Assembly: GCF_020554845.1 (NCBI RefSeq)
Contig: NZ_JAJCIA010000013.1
Coordinates: 31,479-95,478 of the forward strand
Length of the DNA: 64,000 nt
DNA from: Blautia faecis
GTDB lineage: Bacteria > Bacillota > Clostridia > Lachnospirales > Lachnospiraceae
Direction: 5' to 3'
The notes under the pieces were generated by a model. It was not told the DNA's origin. It searched no databases and saw only the letters and a program-made list of their open reading frames with translations. Below are positions 51,341-62,748 of this stretch, one piece after another (position 1 is the stretch's first letter; every line of letters starts with the position of its first letter). Both the position numbers and the translations under genes were made by a program.

Positions 51341-51364
51341 TTATAAGTTTTCAGTAACGGTAAA

Positions 51365-52963
51365 ATGAGAAGACTATATAAAGAATTGGAGAACTACGGC
51401 AAATCCGACTTTTATCCTTTCCATATGCCTGGTCACAAGCGGAATAAGGCGTGCATAGAGGGGGATTTTCCTATTGAACGTGATATTACAGAAATAGACG
51501 GATTCGACGATCTGCATCATTCTGAGGGAATTTTACTTGAAGCGCAGAATGCTTTATCCAGAATGTACGGCACAAGGAAAAGTTTTTTTAGTGTCAACGG
51601 AAGTACGGCAGGAATTCTTACTGCCATTTCCGCATCTGTGAAAAAGGGTGGACAGATTCTGGTGGCCAGAAACTGTCACAAGGCTGTTTACCACGCAATT
51701 TACCTTCGGGAACTGGTTCCCACATATATTTATCCACAATCTGACAACGATTTGGGGATAAATGGTTCAATTTCCGTATCCCGTGTGGAAAGATATCTTG
51801 AGGAAAATCCGAAAATTGAAGCAGTCCTTATTACATCGCCTACTTATGATGGTGTGGTTTCAGATGTGCGCAAGATTGCGGAAACTGCCCACAAACATGG
51901 AATTCCGCTGATCGTGGATGAAGCCCACGGCGCTCATTTCAGATTCTCTGACTATTTTCCTGTTTCAGCAGCAGATCTGGGAGCAGATGTGGTGATCCAG
52001 AGCTTTCACAAAACATTGCCGGCCATGACCCAGACTGCAGTGCTTCATCTGTGCAGTGAACGTGTAAGTGAGAAGCTGATCCGCAGATTTCTTGGAATTT
52101 ATGAGACCAGCAGTCCGTCTTATATACTTATGTCCAGTCTGGATGCCTGTGTGGCGAAGCTGGAAAAAGACAGCGGACGATTATTTGATGAATTTACGGA
52201 AAATCTGGAAGCCGCCCGCAGACAGCTTGGTCAGCGCAGGTATATACGTCTGTTACAGACACCGGAAGAGACTGGGGAAGAAAAGGACGAACAGGGCACA
52301 ACAGAAATATTTGATTATGACCGCTCTAAGCTGATTCTGTCCACATTGCACAGCAGTTTAAATGGTCCGGAACTTGCGGGAATCCTTCGAAGAAAATATC
52401 ATTTGGAAGTTGAGATGACTACAGAGAATTATGTGCTTGCGCTGGCAGCAGTTGGAGACACCAGGGAAGGATTCCGGAGACTTTGCAAAGCTATAGAAGA
52501 AATCGACAGACAGGAAGCTGAACTGGCAGAGAAGAGCAGGAATATAACAGAGAAAATAGCTGTTGGAAATTCAGATTATGTACCGGAAGTGGAAAGGCAG
52601 AAGTGTGTTAAATGTAATTCTGAAGATTGTGAAAGATGTGAAAAAAAGGATACCCGCAGCGATGGCTTGCGAAATGAAAAATATGCCTGCAAGTGTGGTC
52701 CTATGAAGCAGCTTATGTCCATTTCCAGGGCAATGGATGCCCCATCCCAGCTTTGTCTTCTGGAAGAAAGTGCAGGGAAAATTGCCGCAGAATTTGTATA
52801 TCTTTATCCGCCGGGGATTCCCATTATTGTTCCAGGCGAACAGATTACTGGACTTTTTACAAGGAATGTGAGAAGATATATGGAACAGGGACTGAATCTT
52901 CACGGTCTTTGCGGAGAAAATAACGAAACAATAAGCGTAGTAAAGGAGCAGGCAGAGGTGTAA
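51365..52963 (+). CDS. Orn/Lys/Arg decarboxylase-like PLP enzyme with Cys-rich insert
   Basis: A 532-residue fold-type I PLP enzyme of the SpeA/Cad-like short group. The N-terminus FYPFHMPGHKRN, the VNGSTAGILTAI loop, VDEAHGAHFRF and PLP-lysine in SFHKTLPAMTQTAVLH (about residue 215) are all present. The C-terminal domain carries PSQLCLLEESAGKIAAE and YPPGIPIIVPGEQITG. Between them, around residues 412-445, is an insert KCVKCNSEDCERCEKKD with a later CKCGP, which could bind metal. The upstream mobile element leaves no good ribosome site. It could act in polyamine synthesis. Confidence 0.88.
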   Translation: MRRLYKELENYGKSDFYPFHMPGHKRNKACIEGDFPIERDITEIDGFDDLHHSEGILLEAQNALSRMYGTRKSFFSVNGSTAGILTAISASVKKGGQILVARNCHKAVYHAIYLRELVPTYIYPQSDNDLGINGSISVSRVERYLEENPKIEAVLITSPTYDGVVSDVRKIAETAHKHGIPLIVDEAHGAHFRFSDYFPVSAADLGADVVIQSFHKTLPAMTQTAVLHLCSERVSEKLIRRFLGIYETSSPSYILMSSLDACVAKLEKDSGRLFDEFTENLEAARRQLGQRRYIRLLQTPEETGEEKDEQGTTEIFDYDRSKLILSTLHSSLNGPELAGILRRKYHLEVEMTTENYVLALAAVGDTREGFRRLCKAIEEIDRQEAELAEKSRNITEKIAVGNSDYVPEVERQKCVKCNSEDCERCEKKDTRSDGLRNEKYACKCGPMKQLMSISRAMDAPSQLCLLEESAGKIAAEFVYLYPPGIPIIVPGEQITGLFTRNVRRYMEQGLNLHGLCGENNETISVVKEQAEV

Positions 52964-52980
52964 CCCCTGCCTGATACATT

Positions 52981-53565
52981 ATGGGAAAAATATTTTACAT
53001 TATGGGAAAAAGCGCATCTGGTAAGGATCATATATATGCCAGGCTGGCAGCACATGAGGGATTGGGACTTAAGAAGCTGGTTCTTTATACGACCCGCCCA
53101 ATCCGTGCAGAGGAAGAGAATGGTAAACAGTACTATTTCGTGGATGATAAAAAGCTGGAAGAATTTCGAAGCAGCGGAAATCTGATCGAGGCCAGAGCTT
53201 ATCATACAGTACATGGAATCTGGAACTATTTTACAGCAGATGACGGTCAGGTGGATTTGGAAAATGCTGACTATCTGGGAATCGGTACACTTGAATCTTA
53301 TGTGAAAATGAGAGAATACTATGGAAAAGAGAATGTTTGTCCTGTTTATATCGAAGTGGAGGACGGAGAGCGTCTTGCAAGAGCATTGAAAAGAGAGCGT
53401 GGTCAGGAGATACCCCGCTATGAGGAAATGTGCAGAAGATTTCTTGCAGATCAGGAGGATTTTTCCGAAGAAAAAATTGCTGCTGCCGGGATTACGAGAA
53501 AATTCCAGAATGTTGATCTGGAGGAATGTGTAGAAGAAATTGCTGAATATATTAGACAGGCATAA
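52981..53565 (+). CDS. guanylate kinase-like protein
   Basis: A 194-residue P-loop kinase resembling Gmk. Its Walker A is GKSASGKD, with Asp in place of the usual Ser/Thr. The GMP-binding pattern TTRPIRAEEENGKQYYF is recognisable. The usual HGTxYG motif is changed to VHGIWNYF. Two in-frame starts exist, each after TACATTATGGG; the first is used. The changed P-loop suggests a different nucleotide specificity or a regulatory role. It sits between the decarboxylase and a REP-like repeat. Confidence 0.75.
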   Translation: MGKIFYIMGKSASGKDHIYARLAAHEGLGLKKLVLYTTRPIRAEEENGKQYYFVDDKKLEEFRSSGNLIEARAYHTVHGIWNYFTADDGQVDLENADYLGIGTLESYVKMREYYGKENVCPVYIEVEDGERLARALKRERGQEIPRYEEMCRRFLADQEDFSEEKIAAAGITRKFQNVDLEECVEEIAEYIRQA

Positions 53566-53612
53566 TGTGCATCGCGAAGCGCGTTACTGGTCACGGAGTG
53601 AACAGTAACACA
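53566..53612. repeat. REP-like family-3 repeat, reference copy
   Basis: GTGCATCGCGAAGCGCGTTA, CTGGTCACGGAGTGAACAGT then AACAC; the palindromic core is GTTACTG...CAGTAAC. Confidence 0.8.
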
Positions 53613-53782
53613 TTTTTTGTTGATAAGTGAATAAATTCACAAAAAACTATAGCATGATTTTGTCGTACATGATAGAATTAAAGGGTAAATACATTTAGAG
53701 TGTATTTGTACAAAATAAGCTATGCAGGGGTGCTGACCGCAGCCTTTGACAATAGCGAAAATGATAGGGTGAGGTGATTCCG

Positions 53783-54772
53783 ATGTTAGGGTTTAACGAC
53801 ATTATAGGACATGAAGAGATAATCAGACATTTGAAGAATGCCATACAGACAGAGAAAGTGTCCCATTCGTATATTTTTACAGGTGACCCTGGTTCTGGAA
53901 AGAAATTGCTGGCAGGAACCTATGCGATGACATTGCAGTGTGAAGAGGGCGGTACGGAGCCTTGCGGACATTGTGATTCCTGCAAGAAGGCAATCGGTAA
54001 GAATCACCCGGATATCATTATGGTGACCCATGAGAAGCCAAATGTGATTACAATTGACGAAATCAGGGAACAGATTATCAATGATGTGGATATTAAGCCA
54101 TACTGCAGCCCATACAAGATTTATATTGTGGCAAATGCAGAGCTGATGAATCCCCAGGCACAGAATGCTCTTCTGAAGACCATTGAAGAGCCGCCGGAAT
54201 ATGCAGTTATCATGCTTCTCACAAGCAATATTGATGCTCTGCTGCCGACCATTCGTTCCAGATGTGTACGTCTGGATCTGAAGGTTGTAGATGACGGTTT
54301 GGTAAAGAAGTACCTGATGGAGCATCTCCATATACCGGATTATCAGGCTGAGATCGATGCTTCCTATGCTCATGGCAGTATTGGCAGAGCGAAACAGGTA
54401 GCTACTTCCCAGGAGTTTGCAGATATGACCCAGAATGCACTCCGCATCCTGAAGAATGCAGATGGAATGGAAGTATATGAGCTTACAGAAGCAATCAAGG
54501 AGCTTTCCAATGACAAGCAGAACATCAGTGACTATCTGGATCTTTTCCAGTTCTGGTTCCGTGATGTACTGATGTTTAAGGCTACACGGGAAGTTGATAA
54601 TCTTGTATTTAAGCAGGAAATAAATTATATAAGGGAACAGGCAAGCCAGCGTTCCTATGAGAACCTGGAGAAGATTCTGGATGCACTGGAGAAAACAAAA
54701 GTACGTCTTCGTGCCAATGTAAATACAGAACTTGCTCTTGAGCTTCTGTTCCTTACAATCAGGGAGAAATAG
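53783..54772 (+). CDS. holB: DNA polymerase III delta' subunit
   Basis: A 329-residue clamp-loader subunit. Start set at the ATG 53783, with GAGGTG 6 bases upstream, rather than the GTG at 53774. Walker A-like GDPGSGKKLLA, zinc-binding CGHCDSC, and the SRC motif in TIRSRCVRLDLK are visible. It begins the conserved holB-ricT-(yabB)-rsmI series. Confidence 0.94.
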   Translation: MLGFNDIIGHEEIIRHLKNAIQTEKVSHSYIFTGDPGSGKKLLAGTYAMTLQCEEGGTEPCGHCDSCKKAIGKNHPDIIMVTHEKPNVITIDEIREQIINDVDIKPYCSPYKIYIVANAELMNPQAQNALLKTIEEPPEYAVIMLLTSNIDALLPTIRSRCVRLDLKVVDDGLVKKYLMEHLHIPDYQAEIDASYAHGSIGRAKQVATSQEFADMTQNALRILKNADGMEVYELTEAIKELSNDKQNISDYLDLFQFWFRDVLMFKATREVDNLVFKQEINYIREQASQRSYENLEKILDALEKTKVRLRANVNTELALELLFLTIREK

Positions 54773-54773
54773 A

Positions 54774-55673
54774 ATGGCAAAAGTAGTAGGCGTAAGATTT
54801 CGGAATGTAGGTAAGATCTATTACTTCAATCCGAAGAACTATAAAGTGAAACCGGGCGATCATGTAATTGTGGAGACTGCCCGCGGTGTTGAGTATGGAA
54901 AGGTGGTGCTTGCACCTAAGGATGTGGTGGATGACCAGGTGGTACATCCTTTGAAGGAAGTGCTTCGTGTGGCTACCAAAGACGATGATGAAAGAGAGAA
55001 GTATAACAGGGAGCGTGAGAGGGACGCTTTCAAGATCTGCCAGAAGAAGATTCGCGAGCATGGACTTGAGATGAAGCTGATTGACGCAGAGTATACTTTT
55101 GATAACAATAAAGTGTTGTTTTACTTTACAGCAGACGGCAGAATTGATTTTCGCCAGCTGGTAAAGGATCTTGCATCTATTTTTAAGACAAGAATTGAAC
55201 TTCGCCAGATTGGTGTAAGAGATGAAACAAAAATTCTTGGAGGAATCGGTATCTGCGGCAGATGTCTCTGCTGTCATACTTATCTTTCCGAGTTTGCACC
55301 TGTATCCATCCGAATGGCCAAGGAACAGAATCTCTCTCTGAACCAGACGAAGATTTCAGGTGTATGCGGAAGACTGATGTGCTGTCTGAAGAATGAGCAG
55401 GAGACCTATGAGGAGCTGAATCGCAGACTTCCGGGAATCGGAGATACGGTAACTACTCCAGACGGAATCCAGGGCAATGTACAGAGTGTAAATGTACTCC
55501 GCCAGCTTGTAAAGGTAGTAGTAGAAATTGGTGATGAGAAAGAAATTCAGGAATTCCCTGTAGGAGAACTGAAATTCCGTTCCAGAAAAAAGAAAGTAAA
55601 AGTCTCTGAACAGGAATTAAAGGAACTGAAGGATCTTGAAGATAAAAAGGGAGATTCCAAATTAGATGATTAA
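54774..55673 (+). CDS. ricT: PSP1-domain protein RicT/YaaT
   Basis: A 300-residue PSP1 superfamily protein. Start at 54774, one base after the holB stop. The conserved cysteine pattern CGRCLCCHTY...CGRLMCCLKNE matches RicT, which in Bacillus joins RicA and RicF in an Fe-S complex stimulating RNase Y and Spo0A phosphorylation. YGKVV and RQIGVRDETKILGG are family features. No ricA/ricF is nearby. The 3' end overlaps the methyltransferase gene by 8 bp. Confidence 0.93.
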   Translation: MAKVVGVRFRNVGKIYYFNPKNYKVKPGDHVIVETARGVEYGKVVLAPKDVVDDQVVHPLKEVLRVATKDDDEREKYNRERERDAFKICQKKIREHGLEMKLIDAEYTFDNNKVLFYFTADGRIDFRQLVKDLASIFKTRIELRQIGVRDETKILGGIGICGRCLCCHTYLSEFAPVSIRMAKEQNLSLNQTKISGVCGRLMCCLKNEQETYEELNRRLPGIGDTVTTPDGIQGNVQSVNVLRQLVKVVVEIGDEKEIQEFPVGELKFRSRKKKVKVSEQELKELKDLEDKKGDSKLDD

Positions 55674-56406
55674 TGATCTTGTGAAGGAGAATGAGCGGGT
55701 AGATGATCTGCAGAATGGCTATTATATCATTCAGGATCCCCGGAAATTCTGCTTCGGTATGGACGCTGTTCTTTTATCTGGGTTTGCCAGAGTGAAGAAG
55801 GGAGAGAAGGTTCTCGATATGGGAACGGGAACTGGTATTATTCCGGTACTCCTTGCTTCCAAGACTATGGGAGAGCATTTCACAGGTCTGGAAATCCAGG
55901 AAGAGTGTGCTGAAATGGCAGCAAGAAGTGTGAAATACAATAACCTGGAGGACAGGGTCAGTATCAGACAAGGTGATATTAAGGAGGCTGTCAGTATTTT
56001 CGGGGCAGCTTCTTTTCATGTTGTCACATGCAATCCGCCCTACATGATCGGGCAGCATGGACTGACCAATCCGCATATGCCAAAGGCAATCGCCAGACAT
56101 GAGATCCTTTGTACTCTTGAGGATGTGGTAAGCCAGGCCTCGAAGCTTCTTGGAGACAGAGGGCGTTTTTACATGGTACACAGACCGTTCAGACTGACAG
56201 AAATTATGCAGGTTTTGACGAAATATAAGCTGGAGCCTAAGCGTATGCAGCTTGTTTATCCATACATTGACAGGGAGCCTAATATGGTGCTCATAGAAGC
56301 CCTGAAAGGCGGCAATTCCCGGATTACCGTGGAAAGACCGCTGATCGTATATGAAAAGCCGGGAGTTTATACGAAGGAAATTCTGGAAATGTACGATATG
56401 ATTTAA
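55666..56406 (+). CDS. tRNA1(Val) A37 N6-methyltransferase-like protein
   Basis: A 246-residue small MTase-fold protein like YabB/TrmN6. Motif I is VLDMGTGTGIIPVLLAS and motif IV is the adenine-N6 type NPPYM. It begins with FCFGMDAVLLSGFA, typical of the family. The position between ricT and rsmI matches the yabB slot of Bacillus. The tRNA substrate is inferred by homology. Confidence 0.9.
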   Translation: MINDLVKENERVDDLQNGYYIIQDPRKFCFGMDAVLLSGFARVKKGEKVLDMGTGTGIIPVLLASKTMGEHFTGLEIQEECAEMAARSVKYNNLEDRVSIRQGDIKEAVSIFGAASFHVVTCNPPYMIGQHGLTNPHMPKAIARHEILCTLEDVVSQASKLLGDRGRFYMVHRPFRLTEIMQVLTKYKLEPKRMQLVYPYIDREPNMVLIEALKGGNSRITVERPLIVYEKPGVYTKEILEMYDMI

Positions 56407-56458
56407 AAATATCGCAAATAAAAAATGAAAAACAGATGATTGCAGAAGGGAGAAAAAT

Positions 56459-57304
56459 ATGAGTGGTAAATTATATCTATGTGCCACGCCAATCGGAAAT
56501 CTGGAGGATATTACGCTTCGCGTGCTCCGTGTTCTGAAGGAAGTGGATCTGATCGCTGCGGAAGACACCCGCAACAGTATCAAGCTTCTCAATCATTTTG
56601 ACATAAAAACTCCAATGACCAGTTACCATGAGTACAACAAAATGGAGAAAGCCTACACCCTCATTGAGAAAATGCAGGAGGGGCTGAATGTGGCTCTGAT
56701 CACAGATGCGGGAACACCTGGAATTTCTGATCCAGGGGAAGTATTGGCTGCTATGTGTTACGATGCCGGAATTGAAGTAACTTCTCTTCCAGGACCGGCA
56801 GCATGCATCACGGCTCTTACCCTGTCCGGACTTTCCACGCGCAGATTTGCATTCGAGGCCTTTTTACCCCCGGATAAAAAAGAGAGGAAAGCCATTCTGG
56901 AAGAGTTGAAAAACGAAACCCGCACCATCATCCTTTATGAGGCACCCCATCACTTGGTTGGTACCCTGCAGGAATTGTACCAGGCTCTTGGAAACCGCAG
57001 AATGACTCTTTGCCGTGAGCTTACCAAGAAGCATGAAACGGCATTTCGGACAACAATCGAAGATCTGATTGCTTTTTACAAAGATCAGAAGCCCCTTGGA
57101 GAGTGTGTTCTGGTGATCGAGGGCAGAAGCCGAAAGGAAATGGAACAGGAATCACAGGAATCCTGGAAAGACATCTCCATTGAGGATCATATGGCGATTT
57201 ATGAGAATCAGGGAATCGCACGCAAAGAGGCAATGAAGATGGTTGCAAAGGATCGAGGTGTGACAAAAAGAGATATTTACCAGGCGCTTTTGCTGCAAAA
57301 ATAG
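56459..57304 (+). CDS. rsmI: 16S rRNA (cytidine1402-2'-O)-methyltransferase
   Basis: A 281-residue tetrapyrrole-methylase fold enzyme. N-terminal LYLCATPIGNLEDITLR and ALITDAGTPGISDPGE are diagnostic. Residues near the C-terminus carry a KDRGVTKRDIYQALL helix. AAGGGAG precedes the ATG. Last gene of the holB-ricT-methyltransferase-rsmI series, followed by a strong terminator. Confidence 0.96.
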   Translation: MSGKLYLCATPIGNLEDITLRVLRVLKEVDLIAAEDTRNSIKLLNHFDIKTPMTSYHEYNKMEKAYTLIEKMQEGLNVALITDAGTPGISDPGEVLAAMCYDAGIEVTSLPGPAACITALTLSGLSTRRFAFEAFLPPDKKERKAILEELKNETRTIILYEAPHHLVGTLQELYQALGNRRMTLCRELTKKHETAFRTTIEDLIAFYKDQKPLGECVLVIEGRSRKEMEQESQESWKDISIEDHMAIYENQGIARKEAMKMVAKDRGVTKRDIYQALLLQK

Positions 57305-57362
57305 AGAAGAAACTGTTCTGGCAGGTGTTATTCCTGACAAGCAGACATACAGGGTGAGATAA

Positions 57363-57408
57363 GGCGTATTTTTGACGGATATCCGTTGAAAATACGCCGT
57401 TTTTTTTA
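57363..57408 (+). terminator. terminator after rsmI
   Basis: GGCGTATTTTTGACGG pairs with CCGTTGAAAATACGCC, followed by GTTTTTTT. Confidence 0.9.
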
Positions 57409-57429
57409 CATCTTGAAATGGCTTTTAAC

Positions 57430-57458
57430 TGGCAAAAACGGGGATTTTGTGCTATAAT
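57430..57458 (+). promoter_or_regulatory. probable gyrBA promoter
   Basis: TATAAT at 57453-57458 with a TG two to three bases upstream; the -35 (TGGCAA at 17 bp) is weak. Confidence 0.6.
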
Positions 57459-57511
57459 AAATCTGTATTTTTATGCGCAAAAACAGGAATGAGATCTGGC
57501 AGCAGAAATGA

Positions 57512-59482
<1,971 letters not shown>

Positions 59483-59497
59483 GGGAGATAGAACAAT

Positions 59498-62050
59498 ATG
59501 GATGACAAGATTTTTGACCAGGTCCATGATGTGGATCTGGAGAAAACCATGAAAGAATCTTACATCGAATATGCTATGAGCGTTATTGCCTCAAGAGCAC
59601 TTCCTGATGTAAGAGATGGTTTGAAACCGGTACAGCGTAGAGTGCTGTATTCTATGATCGAATTGAACAACGGTCCGGATAAGCCACATCGTAAATGTGC
59701 CCGTATCGTTGGTGATACCATGGGTAAGTATCATCCTCATGGTGACAGCTCTATTTACGGAGCACTTGTAAATATGGCCCAGGACTGGTCTTTCCGCTAT
59801 ACTCTTGTTGACGGACATGGAAACTTCGGTTCTGTGGACGGCGACGGCGCAGCTGCCATGCGATACACTGAGGCCCGCCTGAGCAAAATTTCCATGGAGA
59901 TGCTTGCTGACATTAATAAAGATACTGTAGACTTCCAGCCAAACTTTGATGAAACTGAGAGAGAGCCAAAGGTGCTTCCTTCCAGGTTCCCGAACCTGCT
60001 GGTCAATGGTACTACAGGTATTGCTGTTGGTATGGCTACCAATATTCCGCCTCACAATCTTCGTGAGGTTATTAATGCTGTTGTAAAAATTATTGACAAT
60101 ACCATCGAGGAGCAGAGAGAAACCACAATTGAAGAGCTTCTTGACGTTGTAAAAGGCCCGGATTTCCCTACAGGAGCCACTATTCTCGGAAGAAGGGGAA
60201 TCGAGGAGGCATACCGCACAGGCCGCGGCAAGATCCGTGTACGTGCAGTATCGAATATTGAGACCTTACCAAATGGAAAATCACGTATTATCGTTACGGA
60301 GCTTCCATATCTGGTAAATAAAGCCCGGCTGATCGAGAAAATCGCAGAGCTTGTCCGTGATAAAAAGATTGATGGAATTACCGACCTGAATGATCATTCC
60401 AGCCGTGAGGGAATGCGTATTTGTATTGACCTGCGTAAAGATGCCAATGCAAATGTTGTTCTGAATCAGCTGTACAAGCATACCCAGCTGCAGGATACTT
60501 TTGGCGTTATCATGCTTTGTGTGGTACCTCAGGGCGACAGTCTTGTACCAAAGGTACTGAATCTGAAAGAGCTTCTGGAGCATTATCTGGCTCATCAGGA
60601 GGACGTTGTTACCAGAAGAACCAAATATGATCTGAATAAAGCGCAGGAACGTGCCCACATTTTGGAAGGCTTGCTGAAAGCCCTGGATAATATCGACGAA
60701 GTTATCAGGATCATTCGTGCTGCCCGCAACGTTCAGATTGCGAAGCAGGAATTGATGGACAGATTCGAACTGACGGATGTGCAGGCTCAGGCTATTGTAG
60801 ATATGCGTCTGAGAGCTCTCACCGGTTTGGAAAGAGAGAAGCTGGAAGCAGAATATGCAGAATTAGAGGAGAAGATCCGCAAATTCCTGGCAATTCTTGC
60901 AGACAGAAATCTCCTTCTTCGTGTTGTAAGGGAAGAAATCCTCGCAATCGCTGACAAATACGGCGATGAGAGAAGAACTGCCATCGGATATGATGTCTAT
61001 GATCTTTCCACAGAGGATCTGATTCCAAGGGAAAATACTGTCATTACTATGACAAAACTTGGTTATATCAAGAGAATGACTGTAGATAATTTCCGCAGCC
61101 AGAACAGAGGTGGACGTGGAATCAAGGGAATGCAGACCATCGATGACGATTATATCGAAGAACTGCTTATGACTACTACTCACCATTATCTGATGTTCTT
61201 TACCAACACAGGACGTGTATACAGACTGAAAGCATACGAGATCCCTGAAGCAGGAAGAACTGCAAGAGGTACTGCAATTGTCAATCTTCTGCAGCTTATG
61301 CCAGGTGAGCGCATTACATCTGTTATTCCTATGCGTAAATTCGAAGAAGGCAAGTATCTGGTTATGGCAACTAAGGCTGGTCTTGTGAAGAAGACACCTA
61401 TGGAAGAATATGCCAATGTACGTAAGACAGGTCTTGTGGCAATCACACTTCGTGATGATGATGAGCTTATTGAAGTTAAGGCTACAGACGATACAAAAGA
61501 TATTATGCTTGTAACGAAAGATGGTATGTGCATCCGTTTCAAGGAGACCGATGTAAGAAGTACCGGAAGAAGCTCCATGGGTGTTCGTGGTATGAATCTT
61601 GATCCTGGAGATGAGGTTGTGGCAATGCAGCTGAATTCTCAGGGAGATTACCTGCTTGTAGTATCTGAAAATGGTATGGGCAAACGTACTGCTATGAGTG
61701 AATTTACCTGCCAGAACCGTGGCGGTAAGGGTGTGAAGTGTTACAAGATTACCGAGAAAACCGGTAATGTGATTGGTGCTAAAGCTGTCAATGAAGAAAA
61801 CGAGATTATGATGATCACTACAGAAGGAATCATTATTCGTATTACCTGTGCCGGAATTTCTATTCTTGGAAGAATCACTTCCGGAGTGAAGCTGATCAAT
61901 CTGGATGAGGGTGTAACAGTGGCAAGTCTTGCCAAGGTTCGCGAGAAAGCAGAGGGAAATACGGAGAACGGCAGCAGTGAGGAGCCGACTGAGGAGACTG
62001 AGGAAGTTTTCGAAGAAGAGGATTCACAGGATACAAATGATGCAGAATAA
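59498..62050 (+). CDS. gyrA: DNA gyrase subunit A
   Basis: An 850-residue breakage-reunion subunit. Catalytic Tyr123 lies in [12 protein letters not shown]. The quinolone region reads [14 protein letters not shown]: Ser84 is the sensitive-type residue, but the position usually acidic four residues later is Gly88. The GyrA box is QNRGGKG, in the C-terminal beta-pinwheel that wraps DNA. An acidic Glu/Thr/Asp tail of about 30 residues ends the protein. GGGGAGAT precedes the ATG. Confidence 0.98.
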   Translation: MDDKIFDQVHDVDLEKTMKESYIEYAMSVIASRALPDVRDGLKPVQRRVLYSMIELNNGPDKPHRKCARIVGDTMGKYHPHGDSSIYGALVNMAQDWSFRYTLVDGHGNFGSVDGDGAAAMRYTEARLSKISMEMLADINKDTVDFQPNFDETEREPKVLPSRFPNLLVNGTTGIAVGMATNIPPHNLREVINAVVKIIDNTIEEQRETTIEELLDVVKGPDFPTGATILGRRGIEEAYRTGRGKIRVRAVSNIETLPNGKSRIIVTELPYLVNKARLIEKIAELVRDKKIDGITDLNDHSSREGMRICIDLRKDANANVVLNQLYKHTQLQDTFGVIMLCVVPQGDSLVPKVLNLKELLEHYLAHQEDVVTRRTKYDLNKAQERAHILEGLLKALDNIDEVIRIIRAARNVQIAKQELMDRFELTDVQAQAIVDMRLRALTGLEREKLEAEYAELEEKIRKFLAILADRNLLLRVVREEILAIADKYGDERRTAIGYDVYDLSTEDLIPRENTVITMTKLGYIKRMTVDNFRSQNRGGRGIKGMQTIDDDYIEELLMTTTHHYLMFFTNTGRVYRLKAYEIPEAGRTARGTAIVNLLQLMPGERITSVIPMRKFEEGKYLVMATKAGLVKKTPMEEYANVRKTGLVAITLRDDDELIEVKATDDTKDIMLVTKDGMCIRFKETDVRSTGRSSMGVRGMNLDPGDEVVAMQLNSQGDYLLVVSENGMGKRTAMSEFTCQNRGGKGVKCYKITEKTGNVIGAKAVNEENEIMMITTEGIIIRITCAGISILGRITSGVKLINLDEGVTVASLAKVREKAEGNTENGSSEEPTEETEEVFEEEDSQDTNDAE

Positions 62051-62065
62051 AGGAATCTGTGAAGT

Positions 62066-62623
62066 ATGAAAAAAAGAACCAGAATTTTAATCCTGGGTGT
62101 TGCCATGATGCTTATCATGGCAATGTCCGGATGCGGCGTAAATCATAAATCGCCGGAGGGAGTAGTGGAAGCTCTTATAAAGAATTACGTAAGCGGAAGT
62201 GAGAAGAAGGTGAAGCAGTGTTATTCTCAGGAAAAGGATACCAATGAACTTCTACAGAATGAGATTGATGCTACTTTAAAATATTTTGCTGCTCATAATC
62301 CAACAAAAGTAAAAGTAGAACAGTGCGATATTCTTTCCGAAAACGGCGATTATACTTACGTGTACATTATTTACAATCTGGTATTGGAAAATGACCAGGA
62401 GTATCCATGCGTAGGAACCTATATGACGGAGAAAAAAGATGGTAAATACTATGTAATGTCACCTTCCGAGATCACAGATGATCTGCGGAATCAGGCTGCA
62501 GATGACTATGCCAAGTTTATGACTGCAGATTCTTATAAGACTTATACGAAAGCATACAATGTATTTATCAAAAAGAACCCGGGGTATGAGGAGAAAATTG
62601 CGAATAAGCTGGATGCAGAGTAG
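62066..62623 (+). CDS. putative lipoprotein, DUF4878/NTF2-like
   Basis: A 185-residue exported lipoprotein, signal peptide ILGVAMMLIMAMSGCG with lipid Cys at about residue 23. The start of the mature region SPEGVVEALIKNYVSGSEKK resembles DUF4878-type small folds. The rest is helical and acidic (DDLRNQAADDYAKFMTADSY). It lies 15 bp after gyrA and may be read through from it. Function unknown. Confidence 0.75.
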   Translation: MKKRTRILILGVAMMLIMAMSGCGVNHKSPEGVVEALIKNYVSGSEKKVKQCYSQEKDTNELLQNEIDATLKYFAAHNPTKVKVEQCDILSENGDYTYVYIIYNLVLENDQEYPCVGTYMTEKKDGKYYVMSPSEITDDLRNQAADDYAKFMTADSYKTYTKAYNVFIKKNPGYEEKIANKLDAE

Positions 62624-62748
62624 AAGGGAGGCTGCTGCAGGATGATTGAATCTTGCAGTGGCCCTTTTTCATATCGTGATCTGATATGGGATCGAAAAAA
62701 TATTTTTATCTCATAGGGGAGTTTTGCATAGAGGAAAGGAGCTTGGAA

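Larger units (their letters stand above)
49590..51360 (+). mobile_element. IS607-type element with defective TnpA and intact TnpB
   Basis: A serine-recombinase gene (broken) followed by an overlapping tnpB, the IS607 arrangement. The outer borders are approximate because such elements lack terminal repeats. The right border lies near CAGTAACGG just before the decarboxylase start. Confidence 0.75.
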
